Of a stretch of 15,864 nt of DNA, positions 6,572-12,554 are shown in pieces (within the stretch, counting starts at the first letter, position 1; the number at the start of each line of letters is the position of its first letter). Made by a program: the position numbers and the translations under genes. The stretch spans positions 1 through 15,864 of the forward strand of contig CAMHER010000022.1 in assembly GCA_946184215.1 (NCBI GenBank), in the 5' to 3' direction. Below the pieces are notes generated by a model. The model was not told the DNA's origin. It ran no database searches and worked only from the letters and a program-made list of their open reading frames with translations. The DNA is from an uncultured Clostridia bacterium. GTDB taxonomy: Bacteria; Bacillota; Clostridia; Oscillospirales; Oscillospiraceae.

Positions 6572-6602
6572 AAAAGGAGACGCTTCCTTACGAAGTGCCT
6601 CC
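6572..6602 (-). terminator. Terminator after the glycosidase/Lgt-like operon
   Basis: Read on the minus strand, an 11-bp stem with one mismatch and one G-T pair (6576-6602) and a short loop is followed by TTTTCC. It lies about 30 bases after the Lgt-like stop codon. Confidence 0.6.
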
Positions 6603-6630
6603 TTCGGCTGTCTTTTTGTCGGATAGCTGC

Positions 6631-7593
6631 TTATTCCCCGCTTTCCCACACGGGGCGGTACACGGCCAGCGTCGAGACGATCAGGATCAGCGCGCCGATG
6701 CTCATCAGCGTATAGCAGCCCAGCTGCCAGTTGCCGTGACGCTGGACCAGATACTCGCTGAACCCGGCGAAGCACAGCCCCAGGAACCAGGCGGCGCAGC
6801 AGAGCACGCGGCGGCGTTTCCCTCCCCCCGCCCGGGCGGAGCGGCGCGCAAACACGATGAGCACGCCCAGCATCGTCACCCCGCTCAGGATCTGGGCAAC
6901 ACTGACGAAGGCGTTGAGGTGGAAATAGGTGGCGTCGTTGCGCGAGCTGTCGATCAGCAGCTCCACAGCGCTGTACAGCAGCAGGAAGATCAGGAACACG
7001 TCGCCCCGCCGCCCCCGGCGGCGCGTCAGCAGCGCGCAGAGGATGCCGAAGACGATCAGAAACAGCAGCGCTCCTATGAAGAACGAGGCAAAGCGGAACT
7101 CCGTCCCGCCCGGCACGGCTGCGGCAAAGGGCAGCTTTTGGAAGCGCTCATCGGTGATGACCGCCTTGCCGCGGCAGCTGCCGTTGAACAGCGCGCTGAG
7201 GCGAAGCAGCGAAAGGCCCAGCGCCAGTCCCGGTGCGGCGCAGTCCAGCAGCAGCGGCCCGTCCGGTACGAGCCGGGCAAGCCGCAGCAGCGCCACGGCC
7301 AGCACGAAGCCCATCACGACGCCGGACAGGCAGAATCCGCCGGCCGACCCGGGGGCAAAGGCCGCGGCCAGGGAAGAGAACTGCTCCTGATGGCAGTACC
7401 AGAACATCAGCCGCGAAACGCCCGGCGACAGCAGGCAGCTCAGGGGCAGCAGCGCCCATACCGCCGCCGCCCGGCCGCCCCAGGCGCCGTAAGCGGACCA
7501 GAGTGCCAGGAAGCAGGCCGGGACGGCCAGCGCGATCAGGATCGTGTCCCAGGTCAGGACCGTGCCGGAAATGCAAAGTGCCACCGCGCTCAT
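6631..7593 (-). CDS. Divergent Lgt-family (prolipoprotein diacylglyceryl transferase-like) membrane protein
   Basis: A 320-residue polytopic membrane protein with an Lgt-like core. R131-LSALFNGSCRG (131-142) corresponds to the Lgt signature GRIGNFxNGE..GR, and YSAVELLIDSSRND (207-220) to the YGxxRFxxExxR block. GGFCLSGVVMG (85-95) corresponds to the Lgt GG..H/YGG..GG segment but lacks its histidine. In the second block the usual Arg-Phe is Glu-Leu. After the core, about 75 further residues add roughly two helices. True Lgt moves diacylglycerol from phosphatidylglycerol to prolipoprotein cysteines; the changed residues and tail make a different reaction likely, so I do not call it lgt. The ATG at 7593 overlaps the glycosidase stop (ATGA); the reading upstream to 7701 lies inside that gene. 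The pairing suggests joint action on a surface phospho-glycan or lipid-linked sugar (inference). Confidence 0.72.
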   Translation of the reverse strand: MSAVALCISGTVLTWDTILIALAVPACFLALWSAYGAWGGRAAAVWALLPLSCLLSPGVSRLMFWYCHQEQFSSLAAAFAPGSAGGFCLSGVVMGFVLAVALLRLARLVPDGPLLLDCAAPGLALGLSLLRLSALFNGSCRGKAVITDERFQKLPFAAAVPGGTEFRFASFFIGALLFLIVFGILCALLTRRRGRRGDVFLIFLLLYSAVELLIDSSRNDATYFHLNAFVSVAQILSGVTMLGVLIVFARRSARAGGGKRRRVLCCAAWFLGLCFAGFSEYLVQRHGNWQLGCYTLMSIGALILIVSTLAVYRPVWESGE

Positions 7594-9260
7594 GCTCCCG
7601 CCCCCTTTCCCTCGGGCAGCGCCGAGGCAAAATAGAAGATATCGCTGACCTGCCGCTCGGCGTTCCAGTCCACGTTGTTGAGAACCTTGCCGTTCATCCA
7701 CAGCTCCGCCGTCTGTCCGCCGTCGAGGGCGTAAGCGTCCGTGCAGCCTTTGTCATACATAATCTGCGCCGCCTCCGGGATCGTGGCGACCCCGACGCGG
7801 GAGCCGAAATTGATGGTCATCAGCAGATAGTGCAGCTCGTCCGTCATGCCGATGGCCGAGCGGGAATAGGGCTCGTCACCCTGTCCGATCTTATACTTGC
7901 CGGTGCCCAGATCCTGCAGCTCGCCGTCCTTCACCAGGATCGGGCCGAAGGCCGCGGAGAAGAGCACGTCCTTGTCGCGGATGAAGGTCTCGGCCTCGGC
8001 GCGGGAGGAAAAGCTGCCCATCGGCATGAGCAGCATCTCGCCCGAGGCGGTGAAGAAGCAGGTGTCCAGCCCCTCCGGTTCAAAGCGGTACAGCTGGCGC
8101 TGATAGACGGTGATGCCGATCTGCCGGTAGGCGTAAAAATCCCCGTTGGTGGCCAGAACGGCGTTTGCCTCCTCCGCCAGATGCGAGCAGTAATCGCGTT
8201 TATGCGCGTCATAGCTGTCGCCGGACAGGCGGCGGCGAAGCTGGGAGGGGTCGGCAATGCGCACCTCGGCAAAGGTGCAGCCCTTTGCGCCGATGTTCTC
8301 CTTCCACACGATCACCAGGATCGTCTCGTCGCAGTAATAGCTGATCTCGGAGCCTTCCAGCAGCTCGATATCCTCCGACCAGACGGTGTCCTGCCCCTCC
8401 AGCAGCGCAGCGGAGTCCTCGATCAGCGCGCGGATGACGGCGACGTCGTTCGTGGTGCCGAAGCGCGCCGGGTCCGGCGCGGGGGCGACAAGGTCGTTTT
8501 CCCCGATGCGGTAGATCTTGCGGATATAGGTCAGCCCGTCCAGCACCGCGCTCTTGGCGTTGTTGGCCTCGCTGTCAAAATCCGCGCCCAGCGCGGCAGA
8601 GAGCGCGGCGTCCGGCAGGATGTGCCAGTCCGGCGCTTCATAGCGCAGGCGCAGCGTCAGCGTCTCCTCTTTCTCAAAGCGTTCGCGCTCTTCCAGCAGC
8701 GTGTGCACCGCCTCGCGGTAGACCGTGTCCGTCACCGCCGGGCGGTACATGCCGTTTTCATCATAGATCTCGTCATAATCCCGCGCGTCCACCAGCGTCT
8801 CCAGCCGCGCCATCACCAGCTCCCGCAGCTCGGCGCGCATCGCCCCGAGATCCAGCGTCGTCAGGCACACCGGCACGCGCGCCTCCAGACCCTCGATTGA
8901 GGCCTCGCCCGCCAAAGCCCAGGAAAAGCTCTCCTGCCGCGCGGCAAACAGCTCCGCCGCCGCATCGTCCTCCGGCGCGCTCTGCCCCAGAGGCAGCGTC
9001 CCGTCGGCCAGATACGCGCGGACGTTTTCTTCTTCCCCGCTCTCCCATGCGTCAAAAAAGCCCTCCACAGCCTCCTCAGGGGCGCAGGCCGGGCGGAAGA
9101 AAAGCAGTCCGCGGCTCAGCCCCGTCTGCGCCAGCAGGAAGGCCGCCGCGGCCACAAGGAGTGCCGCGGCCATGCCGGCGGCGCGCAGCGGGATCTTTTT
9201 TCTCACAAGCAGCAGCGCCGCGGCCGAAACGCCGCACACTGCCGCCAGAACATACAGCAT
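7590..9260 (-). CDS. Membrane-anchored phosphodiester glycosidase (NAGPA domain) protein
   Basis: A 556-residue protein. Two hydrophobic segments (about 1-19 and 27-45) anchor it, and the rest should be outside the cell. The middle (about 60-330) has no family I recognise. The C-terminal third (about 340-550) is an NAGPA-type phosphodiester alpha-GlcNAcase domain: LATNGDFYAYRQIG (N372-G-D-F-Y376), AFGPILVKDGEL, a RSAIGM strand, and GCTDAYALDGGQTAELWMNG with L512-D-G-G515. The mammalian relative removes GlcNAc from phosphodiesters; bacterial members are thought to act on surface phospho-glycans. The start at 9260 is chosen because AGAGGA lies eight bases upstream; a reading to 9302 has no such site. 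First gene of an operon with the Lgt-like gene (ATGA overlap), with its own promoter just after the spo0A terminator. Confidence 0.85.
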   Translation of the reverse strand: MLYVLAAVCGVSAAALLLVRKKIPLRAAGMAAALLVAAAAFLLAQTGLSRGLLFFRPACAPEEAVEGFFDAWESGEEENVRAYLADGTLPLGQSAPEDDAAAELFAARQESFSWALAGEASIEGLEARVPVCLTTLDLGAMRAELRELVMARLETLVDARDYDEIYDENGMYRPAVTDTVYREAVHTLLEERERFEKEETLTLRLRYEAPDWHILPDAALSAALGADFDSEANNAKSAVLDGLTYIRKIYRIGENDLVAPAPDPARFGTTNDVAVIRALIEDSAALLEGQDTVWSEDIELLEGSEISYYCDETILVIVWKENIGAKGCTFAEVRIADPSQLRRRLSGDSYDAHKRDYCSHLAEEANAVLATNGDFYAYRQIGITVYQRQLYRFEPEGLDTCFFTASGEMLLMPMGSFSSRAEAETFIRDKDVLFSAAFGPILVKDGELQDLGTGKYKIGQGDEPYSRSAIGMTDELHYLLMTINFGSRVGVATIPEAAQIMYDKGCTDAYALDGGQTAELWMNGKVLNNVDWNAERQVSDIFYFASALPEGKGAGA

Positions 9261-9329
9261 AACGCTATCCTCTTTCCTGGTCTTTCCTCTCTCCGCGCCC
9301 AAAACGCAAAGGGGGAGCGGAATAGTACC

Positions 9330-9357
9330 ATGTTATCATATTTTCGCCGAATTGCAA
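9330..9357 (-). promoter_or_regulatory. Probable promoter of the glycosidase/Lgt-like operon
   Basis: Minus strand: -35 TTGCAA at 9352-9357, 16-bp spacer, -10 TAACAT at 9330-9335. It begins immediately downstream of the spo0A terminator T tract, so the two genes are transcriptionally separate. Confidence 0.5.
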
Positions 9358-9399
9358 CGAAAAAGCGCCCCGGGAAACTCCTTTTGTTTCCCGGGGCGC
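9358..9399 (-). terminator. Rho-independent terminator of spo0A
   Basis: A perfect 14-bp GC-rich stem (9386-9399 with 9365-9378) and a seven-base loop, followed on the minus strand by TTTTTCG. It lies 17 bases after the spo0A stop. Confidence 0.9.
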
Positions 9400-9415
9400 C
9401 TGGTGTATTCACTTT

Positions 9416-10213
9416 TCAATACCCCGTTCCCTGCTTCTGACGGAGGGAGAGGTGGTCGGCGATCATGGCGATAAATTCCGAATTGGTGGGTTTTCCCTTG
9501 ATATTGCTCACCGTATAGCCGAAGAACTTCTGCAGCGTTTCCAGATCCCCGCGGTCCCAGGCCACCTCGATGGCGTGGCGGATGGCGCGTTCGACGCGGG
9601 AGGGCGTGGTGGCGAACTTGTGCGCCACCTCCGGATACAGCACCTTGGTGACGGCGTTGATGCGGTCCATGTCCTTTATGGTCAGGATGATCGCCTCCCG
9701 CAGATACTGATAACCCTTGATGTGGGCGGGCACGCCGATCTCATGGATGATGTCGGTGACGACGCTCTCCAGCGCGGCGTCGCCGCGGTTCTGCCGGGAG
9801 GCTGCCAGCTCATAGCCCGGGGCGGAGGCGTCCGCCTTCTCCTCGCCGCAGAGCTGGCGGATGCGCCCCAGCAGCGCCGCGGGGTCGCAGGGCTTGGAGA
9901 TGAAATAATCCGCGCCAAGGGCCGAGCATTCGCCCACCACCTTGTTGTTCACAAAGCCCGAGAGCACGATGATATGCGTCTTCACGCCCGTCTCGGCAAG
10001 GCGGCGCAGCAGCTCCAGCCCGTCGAGCTTGCTCAGCACCAAATCCAGCAGCAGCACGTCCGGCTTCAGCTCGGTGATCAGAGCCAGAGCATCGACGCCG
10101 TTGTCAGCCACGCCTACGACTTCCATATCCTTTTCCCCTGCGACCAAATCACCCAGAAGCGACGAAAAGTCCGCGCTGGCGTCGGCGATGAGAATGCGGG
10201 TTTTGGTTTCCAT
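9416..10213 (-). CDS. spo0A: Sporulation master regulator Spo0A
   Basis: A 265-residue response regulator that commits cells to sporulation when phosphorylated. The receiver domain (about 5-123) has phospho-acceptor D57 in LLLDLVLSKLDG, S85 in VLSGF and K107 in SKP. The Spo0A_C DNA-binding domain (about 150-260) is highly typical: IIHEIGVPAHIKGYQYLREAI, the helix-turn-helix S205-RVERAIRHAIEVAW219, and GKPTNSEFIAMIADHL at the end. One oddity: the acidic pair that helps hold Mg2+ (ADDN in Bacillus) reads ADAS here, so the second acid is Ala, and the usual MP after the phospho-Asp is LS. The start at 10213 has GGGAGG nine bases upstream; a longer reading to 10249 has no such support. Four 0A boxes surround its promoter, implying autoregulation. 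The usual upstream neighbour in Clostridia, spoIVB, is absent. Confidence 0.97.
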   Translation of the reverse strand: METKTRILIADASADFSSLLGDLVAGEKDMEVVGVADNGVDALALITELKPDVLLLDLVLSKLDGLELLRRLAETGVKTHIIVLSGFVNNKVVGECSALGADYFISKPCDPAALLGRIRQLCGEEKADASAPGYELAASRQNRGDAALESVVTDIIHEIGVPAHIKGYQYLREAIILTIKDMDRINAVTKVLYPEVAHKFATTPSRVERAIRHAIEVAWDRGDLETLQKFFGYTVSNIKGKPTNSEFIAMIADHLSLRQKQGTGY

Positions 10214-10264
10214 AACTGTTATCCTCCCAAAAAACGATGTGTGGGGCAATCCTGACTTTTCGCA

Positions 10265-10297
10265 GGCAATTTACCGATCTCTCGAAGGTAATTTACC
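10265..10297. promoter_or_regulatory. Two spaced palindromes in the spo0A leader
   Basis: GGCAATTTACC (10265-10275) and GGTAATTTACC (10287-10297) are near-identical 11-bp palindromes whose centres are exactly 22 bp apart, two helical turns. They lie in the predicted 135-base spo0A leader, between transcription start and ribosome-binding site. The arrangement suits a cooperative repressor or roadblock operator. The binding protein is unknown. Confidence 0.5.
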
Positions 10298-10326
10298 ATA
10301 ACTGACACTCTCAAACAACAGAACAC

Positions 10327-10333
10327 TGTCGAA
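10327..10333 (+). promoter_or_regulatory. 0A box downstream of the spo0A promoter
   Basis: A perfect TGTCGAA on the plus strand, at about +16 to +22 of the predicted spo0A transcript. It is next to an 11-bp palindrome, ATCCG-G-CGGAT (10333-10343). The position suggests negative feedback. Confidence 0.6.
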
Positions 10334-10354
10334 TCCGGCGGATAACTTGTTGAC

Positions 10355-10383
10355 ATAATATTACAAATCAGCTGTTCTTTCAA
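10355..10383 (-). promoter_or_regulatory. Sigma-A-like promoter of spo0A
   Basis: Minus strand: -35 TTGAAA at 10378-10383, 17-bp spacer, -10 TATTAT at 10355-10360. The predicted start is near 10348, giving a leader of about 135 bases. Confidence 0.65.
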
Positions 10384-10388
10384 GCCGG

Positions 10389-10395
10389 TTCGACA
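10389..10395 (-). promoter_or_regulatory. 0A box adjoining the spo0A -35 element
   Basis: A perfect TGTCGAA on the minus strand in the context ATTGTCGAACC, about -41 to -47 from the predicted start. This is a typical activator position next to the -35. Confidence 0.65.
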
Positions 10396-10423
10396 ATTTC
10401 TTCCGTTTTTTTCCTGTCCGGGA

Positions 10424-10440
10424 TGTCGAAATCTGTCGAA
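10424..10440 (+). promoter_or_regulatory. Tandem 0A boxes upstream of spo0A
   Basis: Two perfect TGTCGAA copies on the plus strand (10424-10430 and 10434-10440) start 10 bp apart, one helical turn. That spacing fits binding of a Spo0A dimer. They lie 28 bases beyond the ribonuclease stop and about 80-90 bp upstream of the spo0A start. Confidence 0.7.
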
Positions 10441-10467
10441 TGCCGCACGCCTGCCGCTGCGGGAGGG

Positions 10468-11037
10468 TCAGGGCTCGCCGTAGAGCAGCTCGAAGCTGTC
10501 GTAATGGTTGGCCGTGTAGTAGATCAGCCCGTCGTTGGAGAACACGATCCGTTCGCTGCCGCGCGCTTTTTTGCCCCGGGTGTTTACGTCGCACTCGGTC
10601 CAGACGCGGCCTTCGGCCTTTGGCAGCAGGCCCTCGCGGTTGCCGAAGCGGTCGCCGCCGATGGACACGCCGGGCAGGACTTTCTCCACGCTGCCGCCCG
10701 ACCAGCCCGCCGCTTCGGCCTCGGCCTTTGTGACAAAGTTTTTCGGCAGATGGCCGTAGGTATGGATATACAGGGCAAGCTCGTCCCTGCTGTCGTACTC
10801 CCCGTCCTCGTCGACGGCCGGCGTCTGCTCCGGCGCCGTTTCCGGCGTCTGGGCCGCCGGTTCGCTTTGGGGCGGGTCGGTGAGCGGCGTCAGCTCTCCG
10901 CTCTCCTCCGCGGTCTGCAGCGCTGCGGCCGGGGGCGCGGAGGCGTCGCCGAGCCACGACGGAAGCGCCTCGCTCACCACCATGACGAGAGCGAAGATCA
11001 GGATAAAGGTCAGTATGAAGCGCAGCTTGCTTTTCAT
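10468..11037 (-). CDS. Barnase-family (guanyl-specific) exported ribonuclease
   Basis: A 189-residue protein. Residues 5-22 form a membrane anchor or signal sequence, 30-80 are a Pro/Ala/Glu/Thr-rich linker, and about 82-187 match barnase closely. Readable landmarks are LPKNFVTKAEAEAAGW (K104 = barnase K27), SIGGDRFGNREGLLP, VWTECDVN with the general base E148 (= E73), R159 and R163 (= R83, R87) and ANHYDSF with H178 (= H102). All catalytic residues are present, so an active secreted or surface-held RNase is expected. The start at 11037 follows AAGGA and fits the predicted promoter; a reading to 11106 would start upstream of the transcript. No barstar-like inhibitor gene is visible in the window. 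Neighbours are spo0A downstream and a divergent lipoprotein upstream. Nutrient scavenging or killing of neighbours are possible roles. Confidence 0.9.
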   Translation of the reverse strand: MKSKLRFILTFILIFALVMVVSEALPSWLGDASAPPAAALQTAEESGELTPLTDPPQSEPAAQTPETAPEQTPAVDEDGEYDSRDELALYIHTYGHLPKNFVTKAEAEAAGWSGGSVEKVLPGVSIGGDRFGNREGLLPKAEGRVWTECDVNTRGKKARGSERIVFSNDGLIYYTANHYDSFELLYGEP

Positions 11038-11077
11038 GGATACGCCGTCCTTTTCAGCTATTTCCTTTGTTTCCATT

Positions 11078-11106
11078 ATCTTATCACAGCGCGGCGGGAC
11101 GTGCAA
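11078..11106 (-). promoter_or_regulatory. Promoter of the barnase-like gene
   Basis: Minus strand: -35 TTGCAC at 11101-11106, 17-bp spacer, -10 TAAGAT at 11078-11083. The -35 is only two bases from the -35 of the divergent lipoprotein promoter. Confidence 0.5.
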
Positions 11107-11108
11107 TG

Positions 11109-11137
11109 TTTACGTAGGGCGCGCATTGTGATAGAAT
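11109..11137 (+). promoter_or_regulatory. Promoter of the divergent lipoprotein gene
   Basis: Plus strand: -35 TTTACG at 11109-11114, 17-bp spacer, -10 TAGAAT at 11132-11137. The start codon is about 40 bases downstream. Confidence 0.6.
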
Positions 11138-11178
11138 GGGGCGAAAACAGCATTCCAAACGCGAAAGGTGGACATGCC

Positions 11179-12279
11179 ATGAAAAAGAAGGTTTTATGCG
11201 CGCTGCTCGCCATGCTGCTTGTGCCGCTCTCTGCCTGCGGCAAGCGCGCCGAGACTCCCGCCGCGGCGCAGGCCCCTGCCGCCGCGCAAAGCGCGCCCGC
11301 CATCCCCGCTCTTCCGGAGAGCGTGACTGCCGGCAGCGCCGAATCCGCTTTCCCGCTGCTCGACGCCCCTTTTTCCGACGCCGAGACCGAGGAGATGGTC
11401 AACCACAACTGTGCGCGCTTTTCTCTGGTGGATGTGGACCGGTATTACACCCGCAGTTATTATGAAGACGGCAGCTGCTGCCTGGCGCGCTATACGGTGG
11501 TGGACGCCGTGCTGCGGGACCGCGCGGAGCTGCTGCGCGACTGTCCGGCGGATTATCTCACGCAATCGGACGGGCGATTGGTTTTCCTCGGCGAGACGCG
11601 CCGCGTCGAGAGTATCCTGCCCGACGGCACGGATCGGCGCACCGAGCTGGACCTGCCCTGCCGGAGCCTGCAGCTCTGCGAAGGAACGTTCTACTGTCTG
11701 ACGGAGGAGGGCACGCTGCTGGCCCTGCGGGGCGGTGAGCCGGAGCCGCTGCTCTCCGGCTGCGGCTGGGCCTTTGTGTCGACGCAGGGGATCTTCTATA
11801 CCGCTCTTGCCGACGGCCGGGTGCATCTCTACCGCAGCGGGACGCGCACGGATCTTGTGCTGACGGCCGAGGCGGCGCAGACGCCCACGGTGATCGCCCG
11901 GCGGCTGTACTATCTCACGCAGGAGAACGACGGACTGCATCTTCTCGCGCTGGATCTTGTCAGCGGCGAGCGTTTTCGCCTTGCCGACCCGCTCTCGCAG
12001 CCGGCGGACTTTATCCGTCTCGTCGGCGGCTGGGGGCTGCGTTTTTCGGCGGCAGACGCCCCGACGCGGCAGCTGAGCGTGCCGTGCGACACGGTCTTTG
12101 ACGCCCGGGCCGCCTTCACCGACGCCTCCGCGTCCGAGCTGATGCGCTGCCGCGGCCTGGACGGCGACCTGCGGACGGAGGAGCTCCTGGACGCAAACGG
12201 TTCGCCCGTCGGCACCGCCCTTGTCCTGCCGGACGGACGGCTTTATGCGTCGTACGCGGCGGAAAACCCGCGAAAGTAA
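11179..12279 (+). CDS. Predicted lipoprotein with beta-propeller-like repeats
   Basis: A 366-residue exported lipoprotein. It has a basic N-terminus, a hydrophobic core and the lipobox LSAC with C20 as the lipidated cysteine, then an Ala/Pro-rich spacer to about residue 50. The rest is soluble, with repeated short strand-turn units (GRLVFLGETRRVESILPDG, GTFYCLTEEGTLLAL, QGIFYTALADGRVHLYRSG, RRLYYLTQENDGLHLLALDL) like the DUF5050-type beta-propellers of Clostridia. I do not recognise a specific family. The start at 11179 has AGGTGG upstream; an out-of-frame ATG lies five bases before it. It is divergent from the barnase-like gene, with nearly touching -35 boxes, so shared control is possible. 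An inhibitor role for it has no sequence support. No clear terminator separates it from the SAM-riboswitch promoter. Confidence 0.83.
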   Translation: MKKKVLCALLAMLLVPLSACGKRAETPAAAQAPAAAQSAPAIPALPESVTAGSAESAFPLLDAPFSDAETEEMVNHNCARFSLVDVDRYYTRSYYEDGSCCLARYTVVDAVLRDRAELLRDCPADYLTQSDGRLVFLGETRRVESILPDGTDRRTELDLPCRSLQLCEGTFYCLTEEGTLLALRGGEPEPLLSGCGWAFVSTQGIFYTALADGRVHLYRSGTRTDLVLTAEAAQTPTVIARRLYYLTQENDGLHLLALDLVSGERFRLADPLSQPADFIRLVGGWGLRFSAADAPTRQLSVPCDTVFDARAAFTDASASELMRCRGLDGDLRTEELLDANGSPVGTALVLPDGRLYASYAAENPRK

Positions 12280-12299
12280 GCTGCCGCAACAGATTTTTG

Positions 12300-12327
12300 T
12301 TGACAAACCCCGCGCCCGTGCTATAAT
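12300..12327 (+). promoter_or_regulatory. Strong sigma-A promoter of the mts/metK unit
   Basis: Consensus -35 TTGACA at 12300-12305 and consensus -10 TATAAT at 12322-12327, with a 16-bp spacer. It drives the riboswitch leader, which starts near 12334. Confidence 0.88.
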
Positions 12328-12347
12328 ATCCGCGTAACAACTGAACA

Positions 12348-12444
12348 CCTTATCAAGAGCGGTGGAGGGAACGGCCCTGTGAAACCCGGCAACCTGTGCT
12401 TCAGGCAAAAGGTGCCAAATCCGGCGGTGAAACGAAAGATGAGG
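12348..12444 (+). ncRNA. SAM-I (S-box) riboswitch aptamer
   Basis: The core is clear: CCTTATC-AAGAGCGGTGGAGGGA, then CGGCCCTGTGAAACCCGGC and AACC, GGTGCCAAATCC, and GAAACGAAAGATGAGG at the end. Helix P1 pairs CCTTATC (12348-12354) with GATGAGG (12438-12444). When SAM binds, P1 is held and the terminator at 12465-12491 can form, turning the transporter off. A candidate anti-terminator pairs CGGCGG (12422-12427) with CCGCCG (12470-12475); this pairing is inferred and only six bases long. Confidence 0.93.
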
Positions 12445-12464
12445 CTTTGCGTAAGCAATTCTTG

Positions 12465-12491
12465 GCGCCCCGCCGAAAGCGGGGCGCTTTT
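12465..12491 (+). terminator. Riboswitch-controlled terminator
   Basis: A perfect 9-bp stem, GCGCCCCGC with GCGGGGCGC, with a five-base loop CGAAA, followed by TTTT. It lies 20 bases after the aptamer and about 65 bases before the mtsA start, the usual place for a SAM-I expression platform. Confidence 0.88.
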
Positions 12492-12554
12492 GTCGTCCCC
12501 ACACGGTTCACGAACAAGGTCGTTCCATAAAAAAGAGAAAAGGAGTACCTGATC

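Noticed and set aside
7233..8900. 555-codon open frame opposite the glycosidase gene
   Set aside because: Antisense by-product of GC-rich codons; the opposite strand has NAGPA motifs, a promoter and a ribosome-binding site.
10350..10378. Plus-strand promoter with TTGACA at 10350-10355
   Set aside because: No acceptable -10 lies at proper spacing, and no plus-strand gene follows before 11179; the minus-strand spo0A promoter explains the sequence better.
10423..11178. Extension of the lipoprotein frame upstream of 11179
   Set aside because: The extension runs antisense to the barnase-like gene and through both divergent promoters; the lipobox signal peptide fixes the start at 11179.
12289..12305. 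Hairpin CAACA..TGTTG as terminator of the lipoprotein gene
   Set aside because: The stem is only five base pairs and overlaps the -35 element of the next promoter.
11194..12504. 436-codon open frame opposite the lipoprotein and riboswitch
   Set aside because: It crosses the riboswitch and a consensus promoter on the other strand and encodes no recognisable domain.
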